Shown in pieces: positions 35,586 to 47,800 of a DNA stretch of 64,000 nt. The stretch spans positions 988,804-1,052,803 of the forward strand of contig JAZGTN010000210.1 of NCBI GenBank assembly GCA_037783415.1. Reading direction: 5' to 3'. Origin of the DNA: Leptasterias polaris. Lineage: Eukaryota > Echinodermata > Asteroidea > Forcipulatida > Asteriidae. The notes beneath the pieces were generated by a model. It was not told the DNA's origin. It ran no database searches and was given only the letters and a program-made list of their open reading frames with translations. The translations under genes and the position numbers were made by a program. How positions within the stretch are numbered: position 1 is the first letter of the stretch; each line of letters begins with the position of its first letter.

Positions 35586-38075
35586 TTAAACCAAGTGCAA
35601 TGTATGGTAATTCTCAAAGCAAGGAACGACGCACATTGGATATGTACATTGTTTGCAAATCATCCTCGTTTGTTTTCTCTTGTGTAATCGACGGTTACTA
35701 CAAACGATGCAGTCACGTTTTCTTCCGGAAGGGTTTTTGCCAGGATAATGCATTTTCTCTATCATCCCAACAGGAAGGTTATTCGCATTGGATCGTCTAC
35801 AACGCAGCATTGTAGAACGCTCCCAACCCGTGAGCAAGCCGTCTATAACTTGAATACGGAAGTCAAGATTACTGACATGCTTATTTGTTGGTATGCTGTT
35901 GAAAATTACCGTAGCATTGAGCATACATATGTTCAACAAACAAAAAAACACCCGTTTCCACCATTTCAAACTTCTGTGTGTATGCGTGTAGTACTGACAA
36001 ATTTGATTAGCGAGATCTGTTCCTCCCATGAATTTGTTGTAGTAATCTATAGATTTTGGCTTAGCAATTTCACGCAATCCACTTTCGCTTTTCTTACACC
36101 GAATTTTTTTCATTATTACTTGGCAATCGCCTACATTTGTTAGGAATACAACATTTTTGTTATCACGCCAAACAATGCATAACTGACCAGCCTTCTCATA
36201 AAATTTGGGGTCATCTCCCTTTTTCATTCCATTTGTCTTTGGGTGTGCTGCACGAGGTATGCCCAGTGCCGTATAACGCACAGGCCCACTACATCCAAAT
36301 CCTAGGTTGTCCATTTTTGATACCAGAGCTGGCCTGTTAAAGTAATTATCACAATAAATTACATGTCCTTTATGTTCAAATCCATTTACAATTTCAAGGA
36401 CGACTTCTCCTGGGATGGTTAGGTCAGAGGGATGGCATTTTGCTGGGGATGATTCGGTATTTACAGGTGGCCTTTGTGAAGTCTTCGTCTCCTTGGGAGC
36501 AGCTCCTGTGTACAATACCCAAGAGCACGTGTAACCAGTCTCCGACTCATTCAAAGAGAATGCCTTCATTCCCCATTTGACCGGTTTTCTGGGCATGTAC
36601 TGTAGAAAGCCGATTCTTCCCTTAAATTTGATCATACTCTCATCAGGAGATAAGTTCTGTCCAGGGTAATACAGGTTGCGAAATTTGGGGAGGATGACAT
36701 CCAGCAAAGGCCTAACTTTCTTAAGCTTGTCACATCCAGAGGCTGGTTGAGGCAACTGGTTGTCAGACAGGTGAAAAAATCTCATAATGGAACTAAATCT
36801 ATTTCTGGACATAATGGATGGATACAATGGCGTGAGTAGAACTTCAGATGTTGACCAGTACATGCTGTACTGAGGTGACTTGTTGATACCCATAGCAAGC
36901 AGGAGTGCGACAAATGCCATCATTTCATTTAAGTGAGTGGGGGTCCAGGACGTTTGTGAAGCACTTTGTTCTGCGTAGCGGTTTGTTTCGTCTACAAGCA
37001 TATCCCAAACCGTACTGCAAAAGAACAACTGGAATACCTGTGTTGCAGAAAGTCCTGTAAAATCACTGGTGGGGCCGGCATCTCCGGTGAATTGCATCGG
37101 CTTCCTGTTGAGACGACCGATCTCTTTCCAACCCGATCTGAAGTCTGGTTTCTTCCGTGTAGATTTAGCGTTTTCCTGCAGTAGGAAAGAGGGAAGAGGC
37201 AATATGCATCAGGGCGCTGTAGATCTATCACTTTACGTAAAGTGTGCTATATGCAGAGTTATTTGAGGACCCAGATTGATGAAAATTTTATTATGTAACC
37301 TTCTCGTTCCACAAATATAGGGCAAGGGGGTGGGGAAGGGGTGAGAAGGGAAAGGGGTGGGGGAAGGGGTGAGAAGGGAAAGGGGTGGGGGAAGGGGAAA
37401 GAAGTGGGGGAGGGGTGTGCATGCAGTTGCCATGTCAAATTGTGGTAATTAACTTTCCCATTGTTTTTGTGCTTTTTAGTGTAATAGTCCTTATCGCCAA
37501 TAATAATAATAACACTTAGATAGCGCTGGTATCTTAACCGAGGGTTAATTCATTGCGTTGCACCAACAGAGGGCGCCCTTCCGCAAACCATTATGGGATA
37601 ATTCTTTACATCCAACATGGCCGCCAATGGTGGCCCATCGTTGATGGTCTTTTTGTATTCATTGTTGCCCGAGTCTACACATCATAACTTTAAGTGACAA
37701 ACTTAATAATTCAGAACGCCCGCAGAAACGCCATTTTATTGTTCTATGTACCTTTAAGAGCCATTGTCCTAAATCAAATTAAAAGCCAATGTAAAAAGGG
37801 GTACTTTTGGACAAATTTATGCCCAAGTTATTCCTGCCCTCTAACTGCATGCACGGTCATGACCTACTCCCTAAAAACATCGTGCTTACCTGCTCCACCT
37901 CGCTCGCCGATTCGCTGGAGGTTGATTCACCACCATCCTGCGTGTCGATCTCCCCTTCCGAGTCGATCTCCCCTTCCGAGTCGATCTCCCCTCCTTCCGA
38001 GTCGATCTCCCCTCCTTCCGAGTCGCTGTCTGCAAATATCTCGGCCAAAATTTCTGCATTTCTATCGCCGTCCAT
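35586..38075 (-). CDS. PiggyBac transposase (2 exons, 591 aa)
   Basis: Exon 1 is 38075-37890 (62 codons); exon 2 is 37175-35586 (529 codons plus TAA). The donor CAG|GTAAGC and acceptor CTACTGCAG join in phase 0. Exon 1 encodes an acidic leader with repeated DSEGGEI units. Exon 2 encodes a DDE_Tnp_1_7-type transposase: LSPDESMIKFKGR (Asp about 240), VIYCDNYF (Asp about 338) and FMGGTDLANQ (Asp about 449) carry the three expected catalytic aspartates. The C-terminus has the cysteine-rich zinc-binding domain (CIVC ... CKQC ... CVVPCFENYH). The enzyme cuts and pastes its element at TTAA sites in the nucleus. Length is normal and no stop or frameshift is visible. One oddity is that the Asp usually found three residues after the third catalytic Asp (DxxDQ) is Asn here (DLANQ). 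An ATG at 37202 in the intronic side of exon 2 is not needed. Confidence 0.93.
37320..37425. repeat. G-rich short tandem repeat in the piggyBac intron
   Basis: Repeats of GGGAAAGGGGTGGGGGAAGG separated by GGTGAGAAG-type units lie in the transposase intron. The matching Pro/Ser ORF on the minus strand is an artefact of the repeat. Confidence 0.8.
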
Positions 38076-38759
38076 AATGTTGCAGCCACTTGTTCGTTTG
38101 AATGAATGCGCGCCAACAGGTCCGCGGCCGGGGGGACGCTATAAATAACAATGGGATTAACGAATTCGCCAATAGAGGGCGCCCTTGTTACTTTCTCAAT
38201 AAGCATTATGGGTGGGGACCAATAAGCGCCACTGGTTGTTAAACAATACATTTGACAAGGTGCCATATGGAGCCCTGGTCGGGAAGAATGACCCCAAATA
38301 TGTGCCATTTGTCGCCCGTGGTACTGATAGGGTTAAAGCTTTCAAAACTTATGAATCCATAGGCATTATAACGAAAACAATTGTTTTAAACATAGTTGAA
38401 AACTGAAAAAGAAACTATTTCTTGAAATCATTTAGCGGGAACGAATTGGTATTTTGAGGGATTAAATAATATTCCAGGGAATAAAAATAAATTGAGAAAA
38501 TAATAACGAAACAAAAATATCCTCTAAATTTTGTCATACAAATTGGCCAATCGGGTCATCTGGTGGTCAGTATATAGTGGTCAATTATTGATGTTGCATA
38601 TTTACAAAATGCTTTTGGGTGTAAGATTTTTGCCAGGGGCTGCCTATATCGGTCAGCAACGGTAGTTTTATGAATGAAATGCTGTTTTTATAATTTCACA
38701 TTAGTTATTTCAGGGCTGATAATAATGTGCTTCATAGATATCTAGTTTTCGCTCATACT

Positions 38760-38765
38760 TTTATT
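38760..38765 (-). promoter_or_regulatory. Probable polyadenylation signal of the FTP-PAN gene
   Basis: Minus-strand AATAAA lies about 67 nt past the stop codon of the lectin gene, close to the right limit of segmental copy 1. Confidence 0.55.
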
Positions 38766-38831
38766 GATAAATGTATGCAGAATAAAGATAATTTTGCAAT
38801 ACATTAGAATCATTTGATATTCAATACTGGT

Positions 38832-41800
38832 CTAGCCACGGACTACTGCATACACCAAGCAGCCTGGTTGATCAGCTACCTTCAAGTCTCCAGCCTCTAC
38901 ATCGTAGAGCTTGCACAGACCAGAAGTCATGACGTAATCGAAAGACAAACACTCGTTATTCACCTTACAACGCAGGAAACATTGCATGGGTGACTTGGTG
39001 TGAACGACCAATAGAGGGCTCAGGTCGGAAATACGCTTGTCCACGAACATCAATGTGGACATGCAGGTGCTGTCAAACGATGGGTCCACGACGGGTGCAG
39101 CTGTAGACCCGATAGCTGACGAGTAAAAAATAAAAAAACTCTGTTGAAAGTGGTAGTTTCGAAAATGAAAAAATAAAAAAATACTCACCTGCTCTTACAC
39201 AAGATTTCAGCGTCTTCAAAGAAGGATTAAAAAAAAAAATGAATTATGTATTACAAAATATGATAAATCTCTTAAAAATAATAAATTGCACAAAAACAAG
39301 TAAATAGGCTTACCAACAATAATTATAAAGCCGCAAAACAAAGGAGCAAGGCATGTTGAGGTTGGTACGTTTGTTTTCTATCATCAACCAATGCAGTGAC
39401 GCCGTTATAACTGCGAGTGAATTTCACAATCTCGAAACCACACATATTATAACATAACATTTCAAGGCATTCACTTTTATTCTGCCCTTCTGTGATAAGT
39501 GGACAGTTTTTTATATAAACATTTTTTTAAGGACGATCATATGGTGGCTCAGAAGGGACATCGCGCAGGGACTACTTTTTAATATCGTAATAATACACGG
39601 TTTCGCCCCCAAGTTGTACGAAAATATTTCTGTACTTATTTTTATAAATATTGACGGTTTCGCAAACCCATCGATGTGCAGCCCGCAAACCCATGCGTGA
39701 ACTTTAAGTATGAGCATAATATTATGCGACGTACTTCAGAGCCACCGTACGTTCATTAATCTCATCATCGATAATGTTTATGTTTCTTACTTGTTGTTTG
39801 AGAGCAGTCTTCCATGGGGAACTCTTCAACCGTCACTTCGCAGAGTGCAAGGGGCTTCACTGCGTCTCTCGGATTGTCCACGCTTACATAGCGGGCAGTC
39901 ACGGCCGGCACACACACAACCGTTACGTGCGCCACAAGGATCGATGTTTGGTTTAGAGTCACTGGTAACCCACACGCGGCATTGTTTGACACGTTGCTCT
40001 CTATACCGGCCCTTACGATAGCGCCAGACAACTGGTCTCCTGTGAATGGAAAGGAGTGTAAAAGTGTCATTACATTACCGTGACAATAAATAATTATATA
40101 ATGCTTCTATTCACTGCTGTCCCCAAGTCGAGGTTCTACAAGCAAAAGGCTGGCCGTGCAAGGGCGAATAGACACGGTTGTTATCGGTTGCTTTTCCCCC
40201 TGTTTGTTCTTGTAAGTTAAAGGCTCTAACCGTTTAATTTTACTCCGTGCACATTGTACATGCGAAGACCCCCCTCGGCTGTCAAGCACTAAGCAAGTGC
40301 ATGTAAGAACCACCACGCCTACCTTTGTATAATTTTATGCCAAGGTTGACTTGAGCCGTCAAGCCATTGTCTACCAATAGTGATATGTGACTGTCATCGT
40401 GGAGAATTCAAATTAGTTATCACGCCTAAACCGTGTTTAAGTTACCTGCAAACCTTTGAACGGTTTTATTTTTCAGTCTAACCAAAACGTCTTGCGGATG
40501 CATTGGTACTTTCTAACGGAAATACAAGTTTGAACTTACCACAACAGTCTCCTCTGTTAACAAGGGTGATACGCCCGAGGCAGTGATTGGCACCAAGGTC
40601 CACCTTCCACCATGGATGAGAACTGGCCCCTAAAACAGGAGTATACATTTGTTCTTAATTAGAAGGAAACTCCCAATGATTCGTTCCGGTAATTTACTTG
40701 ACATCACCGACCCGGTGTCACCCCCATTATTATCATGTTGGTATCTGTGTTGTCACATTCATACCAAATTATCCCTAGAGTTTTGCCAGTGCAGTTTGTA
40801 TACCACCGGCAATGTAATCCGGAGGTTGTTGGTTTAAATCAAACAATATTTGTATTTGGTCACCCCAAAAATGATTAAAACTCGTATTACTGACCGGTGA
40901 TTGAGCAATTGAATAATTCTGCGTTTGTTCTAGTGTCGCCGTCTATTGCTAGATCTGCTGTAAGAGCAACTCCATTGAGCGAGAAATCTGAGATCTGGCT
41001 GACTTGCATTCCCCTAAGATCCAAAACTGCAGAACACGAATAATAAACAAAGAGCATTCTTATTATGTCTAGGCTTACCCTTCCGGAAAATGTATATTTT
41101 ATCAAAGCGGTCGTCCTTCACAAAATTACATCAGGTTTTCTGAAGAAAATAAATCGTTTTCAAACCCTTTTATGACTAATGTAGGCACCCGTTATTTATT
41201 TCTTACTTGTTGCTTGAAGGCAGTCTGCCATGATGTATTCTTCAACGATCACGTTACATAGTGTAATGGAATTGTCGAATTCGGCAGCGCCGTGAACATT
41301 GTCGTCTACACTGACATACCGAGCCATCACGGGCGGGTCACATACAAACTGTATGTGTGCCCCAGGGATCGATGTTTGGTTCAATGTCACTGGTAACCCA
41401 CATGCAGCATTGTTGAAAATGTTGCTGTCGTTGCCTGCCCTCACGGTGGCGCCAGCCAAACGATAAGCTGTAAATGGAATTGTTGTTGGTGGTAAAGTAG
41501 GTATTTCCGGTTAATATTACAGTAAAATGTGTTCAGTTTCATCAAAACTTCAATGTGTTTCTGTAGATCAAATCAGCCCTTTGGGTTTGTTGCATTCACC
41601 AATTGATTTTTCGTGCACAAATGAGTTCATTCTTTTTATTCAGGTTCACTTCAGTCTTTCTATTTAACTGTTAGATATTCAAGACCACTATTCTTCACCT
41701 TTGCGTAATTTTCTTTTATACCATAAGGTAGACTTGAGCTGTCAAGTCATTGTCTAAACTGTGATCTGTGACTACGTACCCATCGTGGTGCCTTTAAACA

Positions 41801-44800
41801 TTTTCTTAAAAAAAACAAAAAAAAACAATCTTACTGCAGCAGTCCCTTTTTATACCATGAAAGTTATGTGCCGCCAACCTGCAACCACAGTTTTAATTTC
41901 ATTCTAACCAATGTGATGCACAACTACGCTTTTGTACTTTCTTAATGGAGATATTAACAAGTTTGAACTCACCACAACAATCTCCTCTGTTGACAAGGGT
42001 GATACGACCAAGGCAGTGGTTTCCTCTCAGGTCAACCTTCCACCAGGGATGAGAACCAATGTCTGTTACAGGAATAAATACATCTGTACTATATTGAAAT
42101 CAATCTTACGGTTGACAAATAGATAAATCAATCAATACATACATACAAAATTCAAAGTTATGACTTAATGGCGTAGTATAGGATTTCTGCTCAACAAATG
42201 TAAGGAGTTGTTTTGTGTTTTGTGTTTGTTCCGAATAAATTAAATCCTTGCATTTAGGTCCCTATACTGTTAAATAAGGAACTGTTTATTCAAACCATTC
42301 AATAAAACGAAATGAAAGTATTTCATATATTTTGCTGTTCTCCTATGCATATATGAAATAATTCCATTTATAAAACAGTTTTTTATAATAGCAAAATTAG
42401 AGATGTTTGTCTTAAACATTTTTTTGCGTACAGAATTAAAATTTATGAGGTAAATTTTGCGACATTTTCCCCGTAGGCGTCACGACGGGTGCCGTGAGAG
42501 AGGGCTGGGGTAGAGAGAGGTAGATCAAACGACGAAAATTCATTGACACAACCCAGGCCATTATTAATTTTTTCACTATCTAATCTATCCATCATAAGTA
42601 AAGAACAAATCGTATCGTAAACTGGGATTGATCACTGGCTACATGGGATATATTATTAAAACATATTAATTAAGAATATATTTGCTAAATTAGAGAGACT
42701 GTCAACATAAGGGCTGGGAGACACTTCAAAAACTGCGGCTTTAAGTTTTGGTTCCTTTCCGGTATGGGACCAATCATGCCTTCCTTGTTTTACACCTAAA
42801 TTAGTAACTACTCTTAATACTCATAAACCTACCGGTAGATGAGCAAGTCAAATAATATGGCTTTGGACCTTCTCGTGAGTAGCCGTCTATTGCTAGATCT
42901 GCTGTAAGCTCAACGTCATCCCTCATTATACTTGAGATCTGGCTGGCTTGCATTTCCCGAAGATCTAAAGCTACAGAGAACGAGCAATATAGCATATAAC
43001 CTCCTTATAACGTCTTGAATTAACGTAATTATGCTATTGTACATTTTATCCAAACGGTCGTTGGTCACAAAATGAGATCAAGTTTAAATTTGCTGAAAAC
43101 AATGTATTACAATCATTTGAAGAAAAACGTAGGTCCTCGTTATTTGTTTCTTACTTGTTGTTTGAAGGCAGTCGTCCATGATGTACTCTTCAACGATCAC
43201 TTCACATAGCAGTATAGTATTGTCGAGGTAGGCAGTACCGTGAACATTGTCGTCCACACTGACATACCGAGCAATCAAGGGCGGGTCACATACAATCTCT
43301 ATGTGTGCCCCAAGAATCGATGCTTGGTCAGGTGTCACTGGTAACCCACACGCAGAATTGTTGAAAATGTTGCTCTCGTTGCCTGCCCTCACGGTGGCGC
43401 CAGCCAAACGATAAGCTGTAAGTGTAATTGATGTAGGTGGTAACATGGGTATTCCCAGTCAAATTGAGGCAAGATGGGATAAAAATAGCAAGACCACTTC
43501 TAGTGTGCCAGTTTTTAATGTGATAAGTAAGAATTTTAACCTTTGAGTAATTTTTTTAACAAATCTTTTACACTACTGTTTTATACCATATTGAATGTGT
43601 TCCATTTTACCCCTACCTTTCATTATTCATGATAAATTGTGACAAAATTGACTCATTTTACCCCATAAAGTACTGAAAAGTGCATTCATACATCTAGCCG
43701 TGTGAAAGCAAGTCATGAGAAGAGACCACGTGTGACCACGAACAATCTTGATGGTAATTGAAAGGGCCTTAGTGCGCCATAAAGAGGTTTTATGCAGGAC
43801 AAGTAAAGCAAAACATGATAAAACCGTAACGCATTCAAGATGATCAAAAAGCTTTTAAAATGTTGTTAGTTACGCAATGGCGACGCAACAGGCGACGCGA
43901 CGGGCAATGGCACAACGCGACGGACGACGACATGACGCGACAGACGACGGAAAAGGCGACGGACGACACGACAGGACACGACAGACGAAGCAACGGGCGA
44001 CGCGACCAACGACGCGACGGGCGACGCGATGGACGACGCGACGGCACAACGCGACGGACGACGTAAGTCAAAACCACCATTCAAATTAATTGAAAAACAG
44101 TCGATGTGACGGCACGACGCGACGTACGGAGCGACGGGCGACGGAAGAGGCGACGCGACGCACATTTGTCGTCTTTAGAACACCATACGGTTGTGATATC
44201 ACAGTAAAAGCAAGTGCTTGTTGGAACTATTAGTATACGCCCTCTGTCGCCAACGCCTTATGTAGACCAGGAATTCGAAGAAATTGCGTATAGAGGTATA
44301 GGCTGCAAAGTTAATTTATGTACCAACTAAACATTTTTAAAGCAAGCAGACAAACTTGGGGTCGTCAAGGCCAGTATATGCACTTGATGTAACTCAATAT
44401 AGCAATGAAATGACAAACCAGAGAGTTTCAGCTCAATCAGTCCTCAGAGTCACGAGAAAAGTGACCCCCGCTCATTATGTTTTCGCTATTTGAGATATTG
44501 GGTTTTTGGACTCTGATCCTGACATCAAAACTAATAGTTTTATTCACTTCTACAACAAATATTGTAGCATTTCAAGCAATTGTTATCTTACCAACACGCT
44601 GAAAGTTGCCGACTGTACAACACCACTGAGTAATTAACAACTAATTATTTTGTTGTACTCACTTATTTTCGTGTTTCATGAAATCCCCCATAAAGCCCTG
44701 TGACTCAAAGAGTTGTATCACTATTGCACTCTAAAACTCCTGGGTAAAAATTGACTTGAATTTCGGGTCCCAGGTGACCTGACCCATTTCAGGATCAGGC

Positions 44801-47800
44801 TGACCCTGAACCTGGTTAAAATCAGGATTTGAACTCAAACAGTACGTCAGTTATGGGGAGACGTTGTTTAATGAAATTCCCATCTGGACCCAATCATACA
44901 CGTTTCCGCTGCAATAAACCAACGGGAAATTTGTGGTAATACTTTTACGCATTTTATTTAAAACTAAGCACCTCAACATTTGAAAATGCTCTAACAAAAT
45001 ATACTGTTTTGTTTTCAGTTCTCTTAAAGAGAGCATTTTTAACAATATACATGGAGTTTTTGTTGTTTTTTAATGGTCATCACCTCTTTTTAAAATGGAG
45101 TGTACCCAAACTGCGATCGCAAATGATTGCGCAACACCCCTTCCGCCCCCTCCGGGATTAAAACAGGGTGGTGGAGAAACTTTGTATTTACAAATCTACT
45201 GCATAATTAGAACCGAGGCTCATCGCAAGGTTTTAGATACTTTTTTTGCGGAAATATAACTGTGAACTTACTACAGCAGTCTCCTCTGTTGACAAGGGTG
45301 ATACGACCGAGGAGGTGGTAGTTCACCAAGTCCAACTTCCACCATGGATGAGAACTGGCACCTAAAAACAGTAATGTATATTTGAACCAGATCATTTGGA
45401 TGGAATTAATGGGCTAAGAAAAAAAAAGAAAAAAAATCAAAGACCCCCCAAAACAAGCAGAACTTCGAACAAACAAAATTACGTGATATTAGCTTATATT
45501 GACTACTAGGCTTGAATGGGGAATTATGTACAAGAGTGCAATAATTGCACGCCGTTTGTTTGCAAGTGTTTGTTACTGAATAAATCACGTTTTTCTATTA
45601 GATCAATTGAAACTAACCCTATGGTTGCATTTTATGAATAAAAACATAAAAACTATGTAATCGGATGAACACAAAGCTCCGGTTTTGTTTTTGAATATAC
45701 GTTCCAGATCCAAACCTTATCCTGAATGTTATGCAAATAGACCACCACTCTACCGAAACCTAAGACAGACCGTCAATTTGACACAATACTGTACTAAAGA
45801 CCCTAACCATAAAGTTAAATGGCGGTCATGTTTTTTAAAATAAAATGTTACATGTGCTGTATGCTACAAGACGGCACAAAGATTATTACATGTCGATTAG
45901 GAACTTTATTAAACTTCCTGTTTGGACCGGAAGGAAAGTTCGATTGTTTGGTCGTCTTTTTAAATAAAATGTCAAAATGTGCAGTAAGCCACCAAACGGA
46001 ACAAAGATTATGACTTGATGACATGTGGTTCAGGAATTTTTACCTCCTGTTTGGACCGGAAAGGAAGGTCAAAGTTGGGGTCACGTTTAAAATAAAGTGC
46101 AATAATGTGTCATGAGTTACAAGACGGCAGAACGATTATAATTCTTTGACTTGCAGTTCAGAAGATATGAATTTTTAAATAATAAACTTTGAATTAATAT
46201 TATTTGAATCCTGATTACGTCACGATGAAGAAAACATGTTTTGACATATCTTCTTTTATAAATAAGCTGCCATGTGAAATAAGAGTTGTCCCATACAATG
46301 CCTCGGAACGAAAACCCTGAAATAAAAAAAATATTATCTTTTGTAGTACGTTGATAGAGGGCCCTGTATAGCCACCTATTACAGGGCCCTCTATCAACGT
46401 TAGTTGATGGGACGTCCTTATTCCATACACTATCAAATCAAAGAACGCTGCCACCTTGAGGTGGCCAATTTCAAATGTTTCATTCTAGACTGGACCATTC
46501 CACCTATCTAAGGGGGGGGGGGGCAGTTAACAGTTTTTCTTGAGCTGGTAATCGTTTTGCTGCCATTCATATGCGCATAAAACCTGCTACCTAAATCTAC
46601 CTCTCTGATAAGTGGAAGGTGTTTCTTTCTAAAAAAAACTCTCGCCCACCCCTCCTTCCAGACAATCTGTCTCCATTTATGTATAGTAGGAGAAATACAC
46701 GTGTACATTACGCCCATTCCAGACCTGCACAATAAACTTGCTCATCAGAGCAAAGACAACAAGGAGAGAAATACAATTCACGGCTGTTGTACCATGGGTC
46801 AACAGGGCTGTAGTGTAGAAGAATTAATAGGGCGATATATTTCTTTCATTTACTTTAGGTATATTTTAATGAGCTGAGTATTCGTTCGCGAACGAAACAC
46901 ACCCTTAAGTTGACCTCATCTGATTTTGTATATTTAAATCTTGTAAAACTGCACCTTTAAGGTATGTCACGTGACGCTTGATGGTGCAATCGTTATGCGA
47001 CCTCAAATTGTAGATGTAACAAATCCCGACATGAGTACATACGAGGTTTCAGCTCGATCGCGCATTTTTTTTCTGTATATATAGATCTTTTATTTCTGCA
47101 CCTTTAAGGTGACATCACATGACACTTGATGACGTCATTAAAATAGGACCTAACTTTTTTGATGCTCCACATCCTCCTTGCATACATGCAAAGTTTCAGC
47201 TTGATTGCGCATTTTTTAGTGTAAATATAAATCTTTGAAAATTGCACCTTTAAGATGACGTCATGTGATGCTTGATGTGGTCCAGATGACGTTATTGTAA
47301 TATGAACAAGGCCTCATCAGGGTCTCAATATGGTGCAGATTTGAAGTTGACCTAATGTAAAGAAGATGGGATTTTGCCCCAGAAATTAATTTTTGCAAAA
47401 GAATGAAAACATTGCAAACATTAAACTTCCGGTACGACCGGAAGTAAAGGTCATACGATTTTGGCGTTGTCTTTTTAAATGTTGCTCTTGTCTTGATCTA
47501 TCAGATGCCCAATTATGAACATCATAGCTATAACATTCAATGGAATACAGCGATAAGCAAAGGGTCAATTTATTTTACTTAAATGGCGTGTAATTTGATA
47601 CCCGATGACGTTACGATGACGACATTGTTATATGCACTAGGTCTAATCAAGGTCTTAACATGATAGACATATGAAGTTGATGCAATGCTAGGAAGTTCGC
47701 ATTTAGGCATGGAGAAAGAATTGGCGAGAAGAAAACAATTATACATATATATATATTTTTGTTAACGAAATCAATAGCTGTTCAAGCTAAGCTGCGCTTG

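Larger units (their letters stand above)
35015..38332 (-). mobile_element. Complete piggyBac-type transposon, 3318 bp
   Basis: TTAA at 35011-35014 and at 38333-38336 flank an element whose ends are CCCTATCATTACCA and TGGTACTGATAGGG, inverted with one mismatch. It holds one spliced transposase gene on the minus strand, an 86-bp direct duplication (35244-35404), G-rich blocks at 35483-35530 and 37320-37425, and an acidic first exon. Segmental copy 2 reads through the equivalent site. The perfect target duplication and nearly matched ends argue for recent insertion. Confidence 0.93.
30013..38750. repeat. Segmental copy 1 of a duplicated block, expanded by insertions
   Basis: Stretches of this region match 61608-64000 in the same order and orientation: about 30150-30215 with 61972-62045, 31245-31580 with 62080-62365, 33271-33560 with 62385-62775, 34220-34660 with 63025-63475, and 38337-38750 with 63482-64000. 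Shared words include AACAACAGAGGGCGCTATAC, TAATATCCGCGATAATTAAC (one change in the other copy) and AATTGGCCAATCGGGTCATC. The three large blocks missing from the other copy are the elements at 31584-33270, 34665-35010 and 35015-38332. The remaining difference includes a block around 33600-34200. Confidence 0.8.

Noticed and set aside
35748..36143. 131-aa plus-strand ORF
   Set aside because: Antisense shadow of the transposase exon.
37886..38308. 140-aa minus-strand ORF and 113-127-aa plus-strand ORFs around 37694-38148
   Set aside because: They are other frames of the repetitive acidic first exon of the piggyBac transposase.
39189..39213. Including a 25-nt mini-exon in the FTP-PAN gene model
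   Set aside because: It breaks the frame into the PAN exon, whereas direct joining of 39791 to 39115 keeps phase 1 like all the other introns; kept only as a finding.
43844..44165. Arg/Ser- and Asp/Thr-rich ORFs on both strands
   Set aside because: Products of the CGACG simple repeat; no start or splice context.
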